Positions 23,987 to 35,002 of a DNA stretch of 64,000 bases are shown piece by piece; position 1 is the first letter of the stretch, and each line of letters begins with the position of its first letter. Both the position numbers and the translations under genes were made by a program. The notes under the pieces are model-generated. The model worked only from the letters and a program-made list of their open reading frames with translations. It ran no database searches and was not told the DNA's origin. Source of the stretch: Trichosphaerium sp. ATCC 40318 (lineage: Eukaryota > Discosea > Flabellinia > Trichosidae); contig JALMLS010000447.1 in the NCBI GenBank assembly GCA_038496445.1, positions 62,001 through 126,000 on the forward strand, in the 5' to 3' direction.

Positions 23987-25695
23987 ACTGCTAAAAAAAT
24001 CATGAATCTTTTTTCACAGTTGTTAAAAGTCGTTAAATATGTTTAATTTAGGTTTTCCACGCGTAATACTGCGCCAGAACGTCATAAAAATGAGAAACGA
24101 GTTAATTTAACATGATATCGTATAGCGTCATTCTAAATAGTAACGTACCACTTGTATGTGTCCATTTATAGGCTCGAAAATTGAAGCTCGCGTTGATGAA
24201 CTGTTGGTTTTTTACTGACTTTGACTGATTTTTATTGACTTGGCGCAACGATCGGCCGTTTGTGGCCAAGGTGCTATTGTTTCAACGGTCTACAAATCCA
24301 CGAAAGTTGTTTCACAGTGGCCAACCAACTACGTTTACTCGAGATTTAACCGACAGAAGAAATTGTCTACGCGGTGATTTTTACCTTGTAAACCATTTAA
24401 ACGAGCGCCATATAGCGCCAGGAGCCACCAATACAAAGTTAAGCCGGAACAATGAGATTTTAAAAGTGAGAACGAGAACATCCTGTATGCGTGTTTTTAT
24501 GGCGTTGGTGGGATAGATTTTAGCTGATAGTTGCAGTTTATTAACGGTCGTCTTTACTCGTACGTTTTTAAGTGGTACGTTGACAGTGCGATTATGACTA
24601 TTTTCACTGTTTCGGTGACGTTTCGGCGGTAGAAACGTGATCTAGCGGTTTTATCTACTGACTGGTTTAGAGCCTCTGTAGTTCTGGCACGCATCTTTTC
24701 TACGCGCTCTCGATGTGTTGTTAGCCTCGCTAGCAAGTTTTACGGTTGATAAATCTTTTTAGCGCCAACACTGCCTGATGTAATTGTTTTGTTCGGTTCC
24801 TGAAGTAATACGCGTTTACGTTATGTATTCAAGTATTTAGAACTGTTTTTTTCTGCGTTACAAAAAATGAAATCGTGTTTGCAACTTGAACTATTCGCGA
24901 AGTGTTTGCGTTGTCATAGTCATGTCTGTGCCTGTTGTTGCATCAAATCGAATTCTGAGTATTCTTGAAATCACACACAATGGTGCACACAGCCTTGTGT
25001 CGTTGATATAGGAGGGTTTGAGACATCCCACAATTTATTTCTTGGATAAAATAAGTTGTTTAAAACTATTTTTGGATTGTTCTTATTTCAGGACGGCCAT
25101 CCATTGTTAACGATTGATGATCCCCTCTAAAATGTATTCTTCTTGTTACGAATTTGTTGTACATTGCAATACTCCTACCTTTCAGCGCAGGCTTATAATG
25201 TTCGAGGACTTTTCTGTATGTGGTGCATACCGAAAAGTCACATTGCAATTTCGTACATTTCGGTGCCTTCCGCCTTAATGTTCGAGGGCTCAGTGTGGTG
25301 GTGCACACTGTAGTCGTGCAACAATTTCCTAACATGTCGTACCTTTCGGTGTCTGCCTTAATGTACGAGGACTTCAGCGCGGTGGTGCGCCCTGTAGCCC
25401 ATATGGAGTGTAGTAACAGTTGGGGGTTCATCTGTTGGTTAATATTTTTTGAATAGAAATTTTAAGGTTGGTCTTCTTTGCTGTCTCCAACCAGAACATA
25501 TTAGTCAATGTCTTGTTCACACCCCGTCCCTTTCTTATTGTATACACATCATGTCATCCTTCATTTTGTAAGCTTTTACATTGGTACGACAACCTTTGAG
25601 AACACGTGCAATATCAAAAAACAAGTTGTGGACATTAACAAAAATCAGTACTGTTCCTTGCTTGGCGTGCAATTTGGTCTTTTTTTTTTGATTGT
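23987..25695. other. 1.7-kb intergenic region with a local tandem repeat
   Basis: No gene is supported. Short open frames on both strands (for example 24235-24516 +, 25066-25431 -) lack family motifs and linked exons. The only structure is a three-copy imperfect repeat at about 25171-25400, listed separately. Confidence 0.5.
25171..25400. repeat. Three imperfect tandem copies of an ~80-nt unit
   Basis: Each copy has the order TTTCRGYG, GCCTTAATGTTCGAGG, then GTGGTGCACACTGTAG or a variant. The marker TAATGTTCGAGG / TAATGTACGAGG occurs near 25195, 25275 and 25360. The repeat sits downstream of the carnitine acetyltransferase 3' end. Function unknown. Confidence 0.7.
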
Positions 25696-28572
25696 TACAA
25701 TTTAGCTGGCGATAAAACCATAGTACGCATGGCTACCAGATTCTTTCTTAAAGTTTCAGCAAACGCTCTAGCTGAAATAGTTTCTTTACACGACTTAAGG
25801 CTAGTCACATTGAACTCCAGCTGTTTCTTTCTGATACCATACCTAAAAAATACCAAATTTGTGAGCGCTCATTGCCACCAACACTCTCTAGAAAGGAAAA
25901 AAGAGATCCGTACCATATGCCATAACCATCATGTACTACAGGCCCAAAAGCAATCACAGAGTGATTGCAAGTGAGACAAGATGTGGACATGTTCCAGTGA
26001 CATGATCGAGAAATTGTTGGGTCTTTCAAGAAGGCGTGGTTGATGTCATTCTAGTTTTTGAAATACAGCTGTAAGTTCAAAAATTGTAAACTAATATATT
26101 TTTGTAAAGCGTACTTGAGAAGCTAATTGTTGTAAAGCCAATAAGTGTCTATCTATACCACCTCCTTTTTTTGCCTAAAACGAGTTTTTTTTTTAGAAAT
26201 TTGACAAGTTTGATTGTTTCTACACGTGCCTCTTTGGCATACTTCACGTGAGCAGAGATACCTGCTTTTAAAGCTTTAATCTTTTGATCTTTTGTAGCGT
26301 TAGGGTCAAGATAAGTCCTGACAAAAGCACATGCTTCAACAGAAGTAGATCGACCTAAAAACGGAAGAAAACCCAAAGTTAGAAAATGATACCCTTGTAT
26401 AGAGTTATACCAGTTTCTGTGCGCCCTCTGCGGAAATGCCTCATTGATACTGACTCATATGCTGGATCAAACTTTTTGTGAATCCTTTAAGGTTGTGAGT
26501 TAAAAACAAATAAAAAATTCTGAGTTGGCTTTTGGTCCAAAAAAAAACCAATTTAGAAGGTAATGCCGTACATGTAATAAGTGAGCTGGAAACACATTTG
26601 AACAAATGCATCAGGACTCATTTTGATACTCTTGATAGCATCCTTACCAAATTCAGTAAATTGTAGCCTACAGGATGACAAGTTATTGATGTCTTTCGTA
26701 ATTCTGCTGTTAGCATTAGAAAGATCATTCTAGGATTTTAAAGTTAACAACCCAATCACGTGATTTTACAAAAAAAATACATACGTCAATGCCTCTAGGA
26801 TATTCCCAAGATAACCGCTGTGGATGATGTAGTCGTGTAGGATGAGATTCCTTTGGACCAGGTGGGTATGAATCGTATTCTCTTTGGTTGATGTCAGTAT
26901 AAAAAAAGGAAACAAACACCTTTTGAATCAATTTTTGGCGTACATCTCTTCGAATATCCTGTCACTGAGTAAAGTAAGCGGAAATCCATCGTAAGGAGAG
27001 TGTTCTTGTATAAATCCACCCTTACCGTTACCTAAGATACGTATCATTTAGTTACAAGAGCTCGCCTTAACATGCCAAAAAAAAAAGCCAAGTACCAAAA
27101 ACAACAAACTGAGTCTTGTCCCACCAACGATTACCGCTCATATACTTTCCTCCTAATCCATGATGTAAATAAGCCATGCCCTAAAAGAGGTAAGAATACC
27201 ACAAAAACCAAGAAACAAGAGCAAGCCGCTCCGAACAGGTTTTTCAAAAAATTACCTGGTTTAAAGTCTCAGGAGAATAGTCATCCAAACAAATTACTGT
27301 CATTGCTGACTCAATTGTATTGAGAGTTTCTGCATTCTTTGGATGCTTCAATAGCTTATCACGTGTCTAAAAACTTGTGATGAATTATACAGAGCATAAC
27401 AGCAAATAGACTAACCTTGGCCCAAACAACTCTGTTTTCAGACGTCAATAGACCAATAGGACGCTCTATAGGTTTTCCATTTGCATCATCTTTAATCTTG
27501 CGTATTTGCCTGTTTTCCAAAAATATATAAGCGCACGTGATCATATAAATATTACTCGAACATACCGCTCAAAGTCTGGTACAGATAGTATATCATTAGT
27601 GCCAGGGTATCTCGTTTCTAGACGGTAAACTGCGTTTTTATAAAAGACAGCAACATGTGAAGACTCTTCTGGTGTATATGTCGTCTAGAAGTAAGTTAGA
27701 GTCGCGTTAAGTACTAACAAAGAATGCTTAAAACCACGTGCAATGTAATCGGTTTGTGTATGTGGAATGCGGCAAGCAGAAAATATGTATCGGTAGAACG
27801 ACATGCATTGAAGTTGACCTCTGATTTCATCTGGAGCAAGACGTTCACTAAAAATGTCCATTAGTGTCACCTAGTGGTAGTACGTTTTAAAAAGAGTTGC
27901 GTACTCATCTAATTCGCGCTTGAATCTTGCTATAGCCCATATCCAAGCAGACGAGCGTTGCTCCTTTAGGTGTTGTTGGTAAGGCCATTTTCTTTGGATT
28001 CAAAAAAAAATTAGATAGTTACCTGGCTCCATGGTCCGCTTGGTGTTGGATCCAAATAAAAAGCAGGTGACACATTAATTACAACAGAATCTTTGTAATC
28101 CATATAAGCCCATGAGTTCCACCTATATTTAGCGTCAATAAAGAGGAAAAAAATGACATCTAGACGAACATTTTCTCAAGCCAAGAATACTGCTCTTTTT
28201 GGTCAAGTTGTACCAACAGTCTCTGAAGCTCTGAGGATTGTATCAGTACAAAACTTGTTGCATTCTATTGACGTACTCTCGCCAGCACCGCCAGCTTTTA
28301 TGAAATCTTTGGCAAGTGATTTTGCTCTATTGTAGTCCTACAAGAACTCAAAGATTAAAAAAAAAAGAAGACAGAAAAAAAAAAACCAACAAAAAGGTTT
28401 TATCAACTTTATGTACCTCCTGTGATACTATAGGTTCTAGTGTTCTTAAAAACTTGCTTATAGTACTATGGAGATCTGGTATAGGTAATCTAGGAAGTTG
28501 ATCCTGGCAAGCAAAGGTGGTATTGTTGACATATTTGGTTGTTTGTTTTTTCACGTGGTTACGCTCAAACAT
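25696..28572 (-). CDS. CRAT: Carnitine O-acetyltransferase (choline/carnitine acyltransferase family)
   Basis: Transfers acetyl between CoA and carnitine in mitochondria or peroxisomes, feeding acetyl units into respiration. Starts MFERNHVKKQTTKYVNN with the family opening QLPRLPIPDLHSTISKFL and LEPIVSQE (28572-28437). Further exons give YNRAKSLAKDFIKAGGAGE, NSWAYMDYKDSVVINVSPAF, GPWSQ, a KxQRSSAWIW-type segment, MSFYRYIFSACRIPHTQTD, ESSHVAVFYKNAVYRLETR, ENRVVWAK and GNGKGGFIQEHSPYDG, which holds the catalytic His (about 26985-27000). The later part reads LQFTEFGKDAIKS, RSTSVEACAFVRTYL, SCHWNMSTSCL (the STS-type acyl-binding motif), FGPVVHDGYGIWYGIRKKQ, and ends TMVLSPAKL stop at 25696. About fifteen short introns. 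No C-terminal AKL-like doubt: the final residues are A-K-L, which fits a PTS1 peroxisomal signal. Confidence 0.92.
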
Positions 28573-29482
28573 TTTTTTTAAAAGTTATCAACGTCTCTAA
28601 TGATGTCAGTAAAGGTGTAATTTACTGAATTATAAGTATTTGACGCAAGGCGGAGTGACGAAAAGCCCGTTTTGAGGATTTTATGACACGGGGGCATGGG
28701 AATCTTTGATATACCGACGCTAGCGTTATTTTACGCCGGAAAAAAGCACGAGAAAGGGTTTAGAGCGAAAAGGTGGTTTGTTTAAAAATAAAGTTGGCCT
28801 ACTAACGGTTTAACTAGTAAAATGATGACAGTAGCGTAGTAGGCCGCAAATGAAGTATTTTTCCGTTCGTTATATCATCGATAAAGCACACGTACGTAGT
28901 ATTTATTAGCTAGCAATAGTTACGTGTGTTCAACTGACAATAGCGCTATTGGCAATTTCGGCTTGACAGCTCTTGACTTTGTGTTGAGTACAAAGTGTCT
29001 AAACGTCTTTGTATTAGCGACTATGCTTAACGCTTTACGTGGAGGCAGCCGATTGGCTCAAAAGGTACTTGGTGTAGTGCTTTTGTTTTTTGTTTTACTA
29101 ACATTCGCTTAGTGTACTCGTGCAGTGCCCAGTACGTTAAAATAATAGCACTTTTAGCAGTATTTAATACAAAAACAGGTTCAACCTCGTCTTTTAGGCA
29201 AAGAAGTCGCTACACAGTACAACGTTCAACTTGTACGTTAAATATCGCATCCAGAACTCACTAATTTGAAAAAGCCTCATTGGCGCAAACAACTACAAGA
29301 ACAACAGCAAACGCATTGAAACCAACTTTATTCGCCTCCACACTATTCCAACACAACAGGTAAAACGAAAAATGCAACACGAGCGTTCTTGGGCTTGTTT
29401 ATACGCTAATTGCATACGATCACAGCCTTAGTGCATGGTTTTCGCCTTGACAGCCTCTGTTTCACTGCTCTTTTAACAAAAA
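28573..29482. other. Intergenic region between divergent CRAT and ligase genes
   Basis: About 900 bp between two divergent starts. Contains one 62-codon open frame (28924-29112, hydrophobic) without any motif or flanking exon; not called. The region should contain both promoters. Confidence 0.45.
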
Positions 29483-32080
29483 ATGTCAATTCGTCATTTC
29501 GGTTTAAGAAACCACAATCTAACACTTCCAAAGGCATCAATCAGTACTTACATCAACAATTGAGTCACAAATCAAACAAGAACGTTATTATGCAACAAAA
29601 AGTAAAGCAGCTGAGCGTGTTCTACGTTCTAGAGGAATTAGAAGTGATAAAGACACTGAGTTATCTCCTCCTGTTAAAAACTGGAAAAAATCAAAAGAAA
29701 GTGCGTCAAGTCCCTTTCGACTTCAAAAACAAACCTTCAACGTGAACTGACGATGTTTGTTTTATCGTTTCAGGTAAGAAAGAAGACAAAGGAGAATCAA
29801 AAGATCTTTCAGCTGAGGAAGAAGCAAAGGAAGCGATGAAAGAGGCTAAAGCAAAGGAGAAAGCAGCTGATGCTAAGGCAAAGAAAGAAGCTGATAAAAA
29901 AGCAAAGGAAGAAGAGATTTCAAAAAAGAAGGCAGAGGAAGAGGAGGCTGAAAAAAAAGAGTCCTCGAAGGAAACACCTTCCACAAAGACTAGTGAACCT
30001 GCTGCTCCAGTTGCAAAGGAACCTATTCCATATGATACATCTAATCCACCAGTGCTTAGACGGTCTGCAAGAAAGTATGCTGCGGCTGTACCTCAAGAGG
30101 GAGAAGTTAAGCCTCAATTGAAGAATCCTATTCCAGGAACAGTTACTATTAAGGAGGAGTTCCAGCTTGCACCAAAAGTATCTTTGGATATATATATTCC
30201 AGAATATAAACTGGCTCTTGAGTACCAAGGTGAGAACCTTGGTGACAAACACTACAAAAAACCAGTTTTTTTATAATTTTTCCAATTCCGAACTTTTTTT
30301 TTTCATATTTCGTTGATGGCTCTCTTTAAAAGACACGTGATCTCATTTAACTTTTTAGGTGAACAACATTACCATGATCTATACGGAAATTCTCTAGCGT
30401 ATGAACAACGTGATAAAGAAAAACGTTTGTTTTGTGCTGGCAAAGGTACACCTCAAGACTTTTTTACTCCGTGTTGTTTCTCAAGTCTTGACTGACTCTG
30501 GCTTTTCCTAGGTATTTCAGTAGTCCCAATACCATACTGGTGGAAGGGAGATATTGCTAGTATTGCTGCTACTATTATGCACTACAGACCCGATATTCAA
30601 TTCGATAATGTTCCTCCTCATGTTAAACCATTGATTCATCTTCCACAAAATAAGCATTTTGAAGGAGAAGGTAAAAATAATTATTTCTAGTAACATAAAA
30701 TACTAATATACTCTTTTATAGCTGCTATAAAGAAGCAAATGATGCAGTCTTGGGAATACTCAAGCAGTGGAGTTGATCCAAAGAGCTGGTACGTCAAAAA
30801 GTTTGAAAAGTGCATCAAAAAGAACGAAGAAAAAAAACCATCACCTCTCTTTTACGTTTGTGTTGATGTTTATGCTAGGTATGTATCTGAAAAACTTGAT
30901 GGTATTCGTGCATATTGGAATGGAAAGGAGCTATACTCCAAACGTGGTAAAAAAATACCAGGAGGAGAGGATATCCTTGAACAATTCCCAGACTTTGGTC
31001 TTGATGGTGAACTAGTGTATGATAACTTTTTTTGTTTGTTAACATTCTATACTTATGTACTCCTTTAGTATGACAGTTAAACCAGCTAAACTAGCTAAGC
31101 TCGTATCTCATTTATACAGAAGACAGAATTGGAGAGGTATGGCACCTATAATGGAGTTACAACGAGAGTTCTTTGTTTATCTCGTTTTTCTCGCTCACAT
31201 TTTTTTTTCTATGTTGACGCTTTTCTTACAGGTGTGACCTACTACGTCTTTGACGCTGTTATACCTGGTATTCAATTTGAAGGTATGGTTTTCTTTAATT
31301 TTTATTTTTGTATGATCAGTCACGTGATTGTTTTTTTAGAACGTCAAGCGATCCTCAAGAAGAGAATCCGTGCTTTGAACACTCCATTTATCAAATTGCT
31401 TCCTTACAAACGTGTTGGAAGTAAAGCTCACCTTACATGGTGGATGGAACAAATTACAAATACAAAGGGAGAAGGTGGTATGCTTCGTATGCCAAGTAGT
31501 AATTACATCTCTGGAAAGAGTTCTTCAGTCCTCAAAGTCAAGGTTAGTACATACGCGAAAAAAAAAAATCAAACAAACAACTTTTCTGCATTGTCAAGTA
31601 CCAAAAAAATCACGTGACTGATGTCACCCATCGATGGGTTTTTATTTTGTTGTATTGTTTTCGGTGTTGATCGGTTTTTTTAGCCTCATGAAGATATGGA
31701 AGTGCGTATGCTTCGTAGAAATAAAAAAGGAGGTTACTTTGAAGTGCTTACACCTTTTGGTCATGAAATTTCAGTTCAAGTTTCATATGGTGATTGGAAG
31801 ACACCTCCAGAGGAGGGAACCATACTCACTATTAAATATGCTGTACGTTAAATTTGACATTTTCTTCTATCAACGCTGTCATCAACATGACACACAGCAC
31901 CGATTTATATTTCAAATCAAACTTATTTTTTTTTTCCTTCCACAGGGTACTACATCTACAGGAAAGCCTCAATTCCCATACTATATGAGGGAAAGACATG
32001 ATTTATCATGGCATGATGTATTACAAGATACACCAGGTGTGCCAGAAGAGATGAAAAAGGATGTCCCAATACCAATCTAA
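29483..32080 (+). CDS. Nuclease-like domain fused to ATP-dependent DNA ligase
   Basis: N-terminus MSIRHFGLRNHNLTLPKASI (29483) spliced to TERVLRSRGIRSDKD, then a Lys/Glu/Ala-rich coiled linker (29774-30000). Next comes VSLDIYIPEYKLALEYQGEQ-HYHDL...RDKEKRLFCAGKGISVVPIPYWW, which has the D-x(n)-E-x-Q pattern of a PD-(D/E)xK / very-short-patch-repair-like nuclease fold. Then a nucleotidyltransferase core: motif I VSEKLDGIRAYW (Lys is the AMP acceptor), motif III FGLDGEL, YYVFDAV, motif IV GEGGMLRMPSSNY and motif V SVLKVK. A C-terminal OB-like segment (YFEVLTPFGHEISVQV, PQFPYYMRERHDLSW) ends at 32080. Exons include 30359-30445, about 30511-30670, 30721-30792, 30880-31017. The ligase part resembles the small kinetoplast/viral/bacterial ATP ligases rather than LIG1/3/4. 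Role in nick sealing is likely; the nuclease-like activity is inference. Confidence 0.85.
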
Positions 32081-32576
32081 AAAAATTGAACCAAACACAC
32101 TGAAAAAAAAAAAAGCAACAGAGCGCTGGAAACTAGCCCTGCTGTTTTTCTTTTTTAAAATGGTATCCCAGGTACCCACTATTTCTTGTACAAAAATAAA
32201 AATATGCTCCAAACGTACTTGTACTATTCAGGTAACCTCTCCTTTAAGGACAATGTCACCCACTTTTGCATCAAACTTCTGACGCTATAATTAAAGATTG
32301 TCAGCCCCTTTTTCGGCGTAGTTCGTTATGGTGAAAGTCACAAAACAATGCAAATAAAGGTCACGTGATATACGTTCGTGATTGCATGTATGTCCGATGG
32401 AAAAATGTTCGTGTTAAGTCAATTTATGTGGCATTATGTATTATATGTTGCAATTACCAACAAAACGAACAGTACTACTGTCACCATGATGTACACAAGG
32501 AAATCAAACATCAAACAAACCAGCGCCTATCAATTAACGCCTTTAATCAAATGTAAAGCGTTCGCCGTAATTCTGT
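32081..32576. other. Intergenic between ligase and metallothionein
   Basis: No gene seen. Contains a TCACGTGA palindrome at 32361-32368. The 32365-32620 open frames have no motif. Confidence 0.45.
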
Positions 32577-32660
32577 CAGGGTTACCCTGTCAATCAGGGC
32601 TGAACCCTGAGATACCCTAAATCAGAACCAGGGTTACCCTGTCTACCAGGGTGTATATAT
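32577..32660 (+). promoter_or_regulatory. Metallothionein promoter: repeated CAGGGTTACCCTG palindromes and TATA box
   Basis: A perfect 13-nt palindrome CAGGGTTACCCTG occurs at 32577-32589 and again at 32629-32641, 52 bp apart. Between them is CAGGGCTGAACCCTG (32595-32609), another inverted AGGG/CCCT pair, plus a lone ACCCTAA and a final CCAGGGTG. A TATA-like GTATATAT lies at 32653-32660, about 42 bp before the ATG. The layout looks like an array of dimer binding sites for a transcription factor; metal control is inferred from the gene behind it. Confidence 0.7.
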
Positions 32661-32701
32661 CCCCTGCATTAAACCTCAACAAACTAAACAAACAACACAT
32701 C

Positions 32702-33086
32702 ATGTCCTCAGACGCTTCAGCAGAAATCAAACAACAACAATCTTCTTGCAGCGATTGCAAAGAATCTTGTAAGTCGTGCACCTACGAGACAGACTGTTCT
32801 AACTGCACCAACTGTAAAGGCCAAGGTACGTATACATCAGTTCTACATCAAGAGACATGATCTAGCTTCTCCGCTTGAGCCTTAAGTTTTCAAATGCTAA
32901 TTTTAGTTCTTAGATAACGCAGATTGTTGTTCAAAAGACGCTGACGGCAAAGCAACGTGCAGCTGCGATTGTTGTAAGAAGGTACGAAGAGAAAAAGAGA
33001 CTGCTTTTTTTTTTTGTTCATAAAATTAACTCCGCGCCTAGTGTGTTTGTGATACATGTGATTCAAGCAAGTGCGGATGTAAATAA
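32702..33086 (+). CDS. Metallothionein-like Cys-rich protein
   Basis: Three exons: 32702-32825, 32914-32981, 33042-33086; 78 residues with 18 Cys. The N-terminal 14 residues are Cys-free (MSSDASAEIKQQQS). Cys patterns follow: CSDCKESCKSC, CSNCTNC, DCCSKDADGKATCSCDCC, and the end CVCDTCDSSKCGCK. C-x-C, C-x-x-C and CC pairs with Lys/Ser between and no aromatic residue except one Tyr are the hallmark of metallothioneins, which buffer Zn/Cu and bind Cd. Alignment to a particular class is not possible by eye. AATAAA-like signal at about 33142. The palindrome array upstream suits an inducible gene. Confidence 0.85.
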
Positions 33087-33717
33087 AGCTACGGTACAGC
33101 TCCCTGTAGTAAAACGTCAACCATTGTACAAATTTGTAACCAAGAATAAACATTAAGAGCAAAATGCCTTCCTTGAAGTAATCTGTTAGCTAACTGTCTT
33201 CAATGATGGGTACAACACAATTGAGCATAAATGTAGATTGCCAAGAACATAAGCCAAGAAGGAGAGAAACAATTTGCTATGAATTATTATGAACAAAACT
33301 CAGTTGGTACAGTTAATGTCACCCGAGTTTTTTTTCGTATTCCAGGTGATACATACACTAATAAACATTTATTGAAATACTTAAAATCTCTTAAACTTCT
33401 TTACATTAACAAGAGAGGATGTTGAACAACGGAAAAATTCGTATCAGTAGAGTGGTCCTCTATGTTTCAATAATTTGAAAAAAACCTCATGACTGTGGCG
33501 TCAGGGTAAGCACCTGAGATCTTTGTCCTACCGGTGTAGCGTCACTATAGTTGTACGATTATTAATTGCAATAAAAAAAATTGGGTGCAAACTAAAAACC
33601 CAGGAATGCTGACTGAACATAGCTGTAAACTGCGCTATGCCGTGACTGTGATAAAGAATATGGAATAAAGGGTAAAAGGGATTGAATTGTACAAAGGGTA
33701 TAGATTATGGTATTATA
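33087..33717. other. Intergenic stretch
   Basis: No supported gene; 3' flanks of the metallothionein and of the convergent F-box/LRR gene. Confidence 0.45.
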
Positions 33718-34968
33718 TCAATGTCTCTGTAGACGAAGGAATCTACGCTTTTTTTGCTTAACCTCAACATCTTTCCTGAAAGTTGTAAATCCTTCACAAT
33801 AGAAGCAATTCGATACAACTACTCTTTTCTTCACTGACGCACTATCTGAAATACGCATACACCTACAAACTCTTATAGTCTTTGCTTTAAGTCGTCTAAA
33901 CCCATCTTGAGTGACTTGATAGCATCCGACAAGATCTAACTTTTTTGCTTTCTTTAGAGTTTTGATTGATCTATTTGTAACACTTCTTGATGCCAAAGTA
34001 AGACTTCTAACATTCTTCAATGCAATTACACATTCATCATCTATATAGTCTCCTGAAATGAAAATAGTGGTAACATGACCCAAATACTTTATACCTTCAC
34101 GTGTGATTGCTGTACAGTTCCTTATATCGATGTATTTAAGTTGTCTTCTAAATGTTGATCCGTCTTTTTTCGTCATAATTTTCCCCTTGGCTAGCGCTTT
34201 GAGACCATCGTCTGATATGTCGCTATATTGCAATACAGCCTTCTCAACACCAGTTAATGATATGATACCGGTATCTGAGACAAGTGGTGACGAGAGTTCA
34301 ATAGAGCTAATCCCTTTCAAAGCCATGATTCCTTCATCTGTTATCAACTTTGAAGTGACTTTAAGTGAATGAACTCCCTTAAGCGCCTTTATACCAGAAT
34401 CACTAATCCTCATACCTACTAATGATACTGTATGAGCTCCAGCTAGGTTCTGAATACAGCTTTCATCTATATCTAAATTGAAGAGATGTACAGTGTGAAC
34501 ACCCTTCAAAGATTCGATTCCTTCACAAGAGACTTTTCCACCTGACAAGTGAATTGTATGAACACCTTTAAGCATCTTGATGCCTTCATCCGTTATTTGA
34601 TTTATGCCACTTAGCGTTACATATTTTGCGCCTGATAAAGCTTTAATACCCTTATCAGTTACCTGTGGCATGTTGTAAAGATGAATTGATTGAACTCCTT
34701 TAAAATTCTTAAAGTCTTTATCGGTCATGTCTTTACATCGGATACACGTGATTTCAGAATACTTTAGTACACCTTTATACTCTTTTAGTCTATGTATTAA
34801 TCTACTAGAACGTATTGTAATCGATATAAATCCAACAAGGTTGTGTATGATCGCAGCGAATTGTCGACATGTGAACGCACAAGGAAATCTTGTTTTACGA
34901 ACAAAAGAAAGTATAACCGCAATCACCTCTGTAGGTAGATCATTGATACTCGCTTTATATCGCGATCC
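33718..34968 (-). CDS. F-box/LRR protein of the GVHTI family
   Basis: The F-box begins INDLPTEVIAVILSFV followed by CAFTCRQFAAIIHNLVGF, coded upstream of the first in-frame ATG at 34926. The true start must therefore lie in an upstream exon or at a non-ATG codon; the frame is open to about 34999. About twelve LRRs follow (ITDEGIKMLKGVHTIHLSG type), more divergent than in the 22.3 kb sister. The C-terminus carries a Cys/Lys-rich tail (VVVSNCFYCEG, VKQKKRRFLRLQRH). No intron interrupts the LRR part. Convergent with metallothionein; upstream flank is 2 kb without genes. Confidence 0.82.
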   Translation of the reverse strand, partial: GSRYKASINDLPTEVIAVILSFVRKTRFPCAFTCRQFAAIIHNLVGFISITIRSSRLIHRLKEYKGVLKYSEITCIRCKDMTDKDFKNFKGVQSIHLYNMPQVTDKGIKALSGAKYVTLSGINQITDEGIKMLKGVHTIHLSGGKVSCEGIESLKGVHTVHLFNLDIDESCIQNLAGAHTVSLVGMRISDSGIKALKGVHSLKVTSKLITDEGIMALKGISSIELSSPLVSDTGIISLTGVEKAVLQYSDISDDGLKALAKGKIMTKKDGSTFRRQLKYIDIRNCTAITREGIKYLGHVTTIFISGDYIDDECVIALKNVRSLTLASRSVTNRSIKTLKKAKKLDLVGCYQVTQDGFRRLKAKTIRVCRCMRISDSASVKKRVVVSNCFYCEGFTTFRKDVEVKQKKRRFLRLQRH

Positions 34969-35002
34969 TGTACTGATTAACGGTTTAGTGCGTAATATTT
35001 AA

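Noticed and set aside
24235-25431. Several 60-120-codon open frames in the 24-25.4 kb spacer
   Set aside because: No motif, no linked exons, and partly created by the local tandem repeat.
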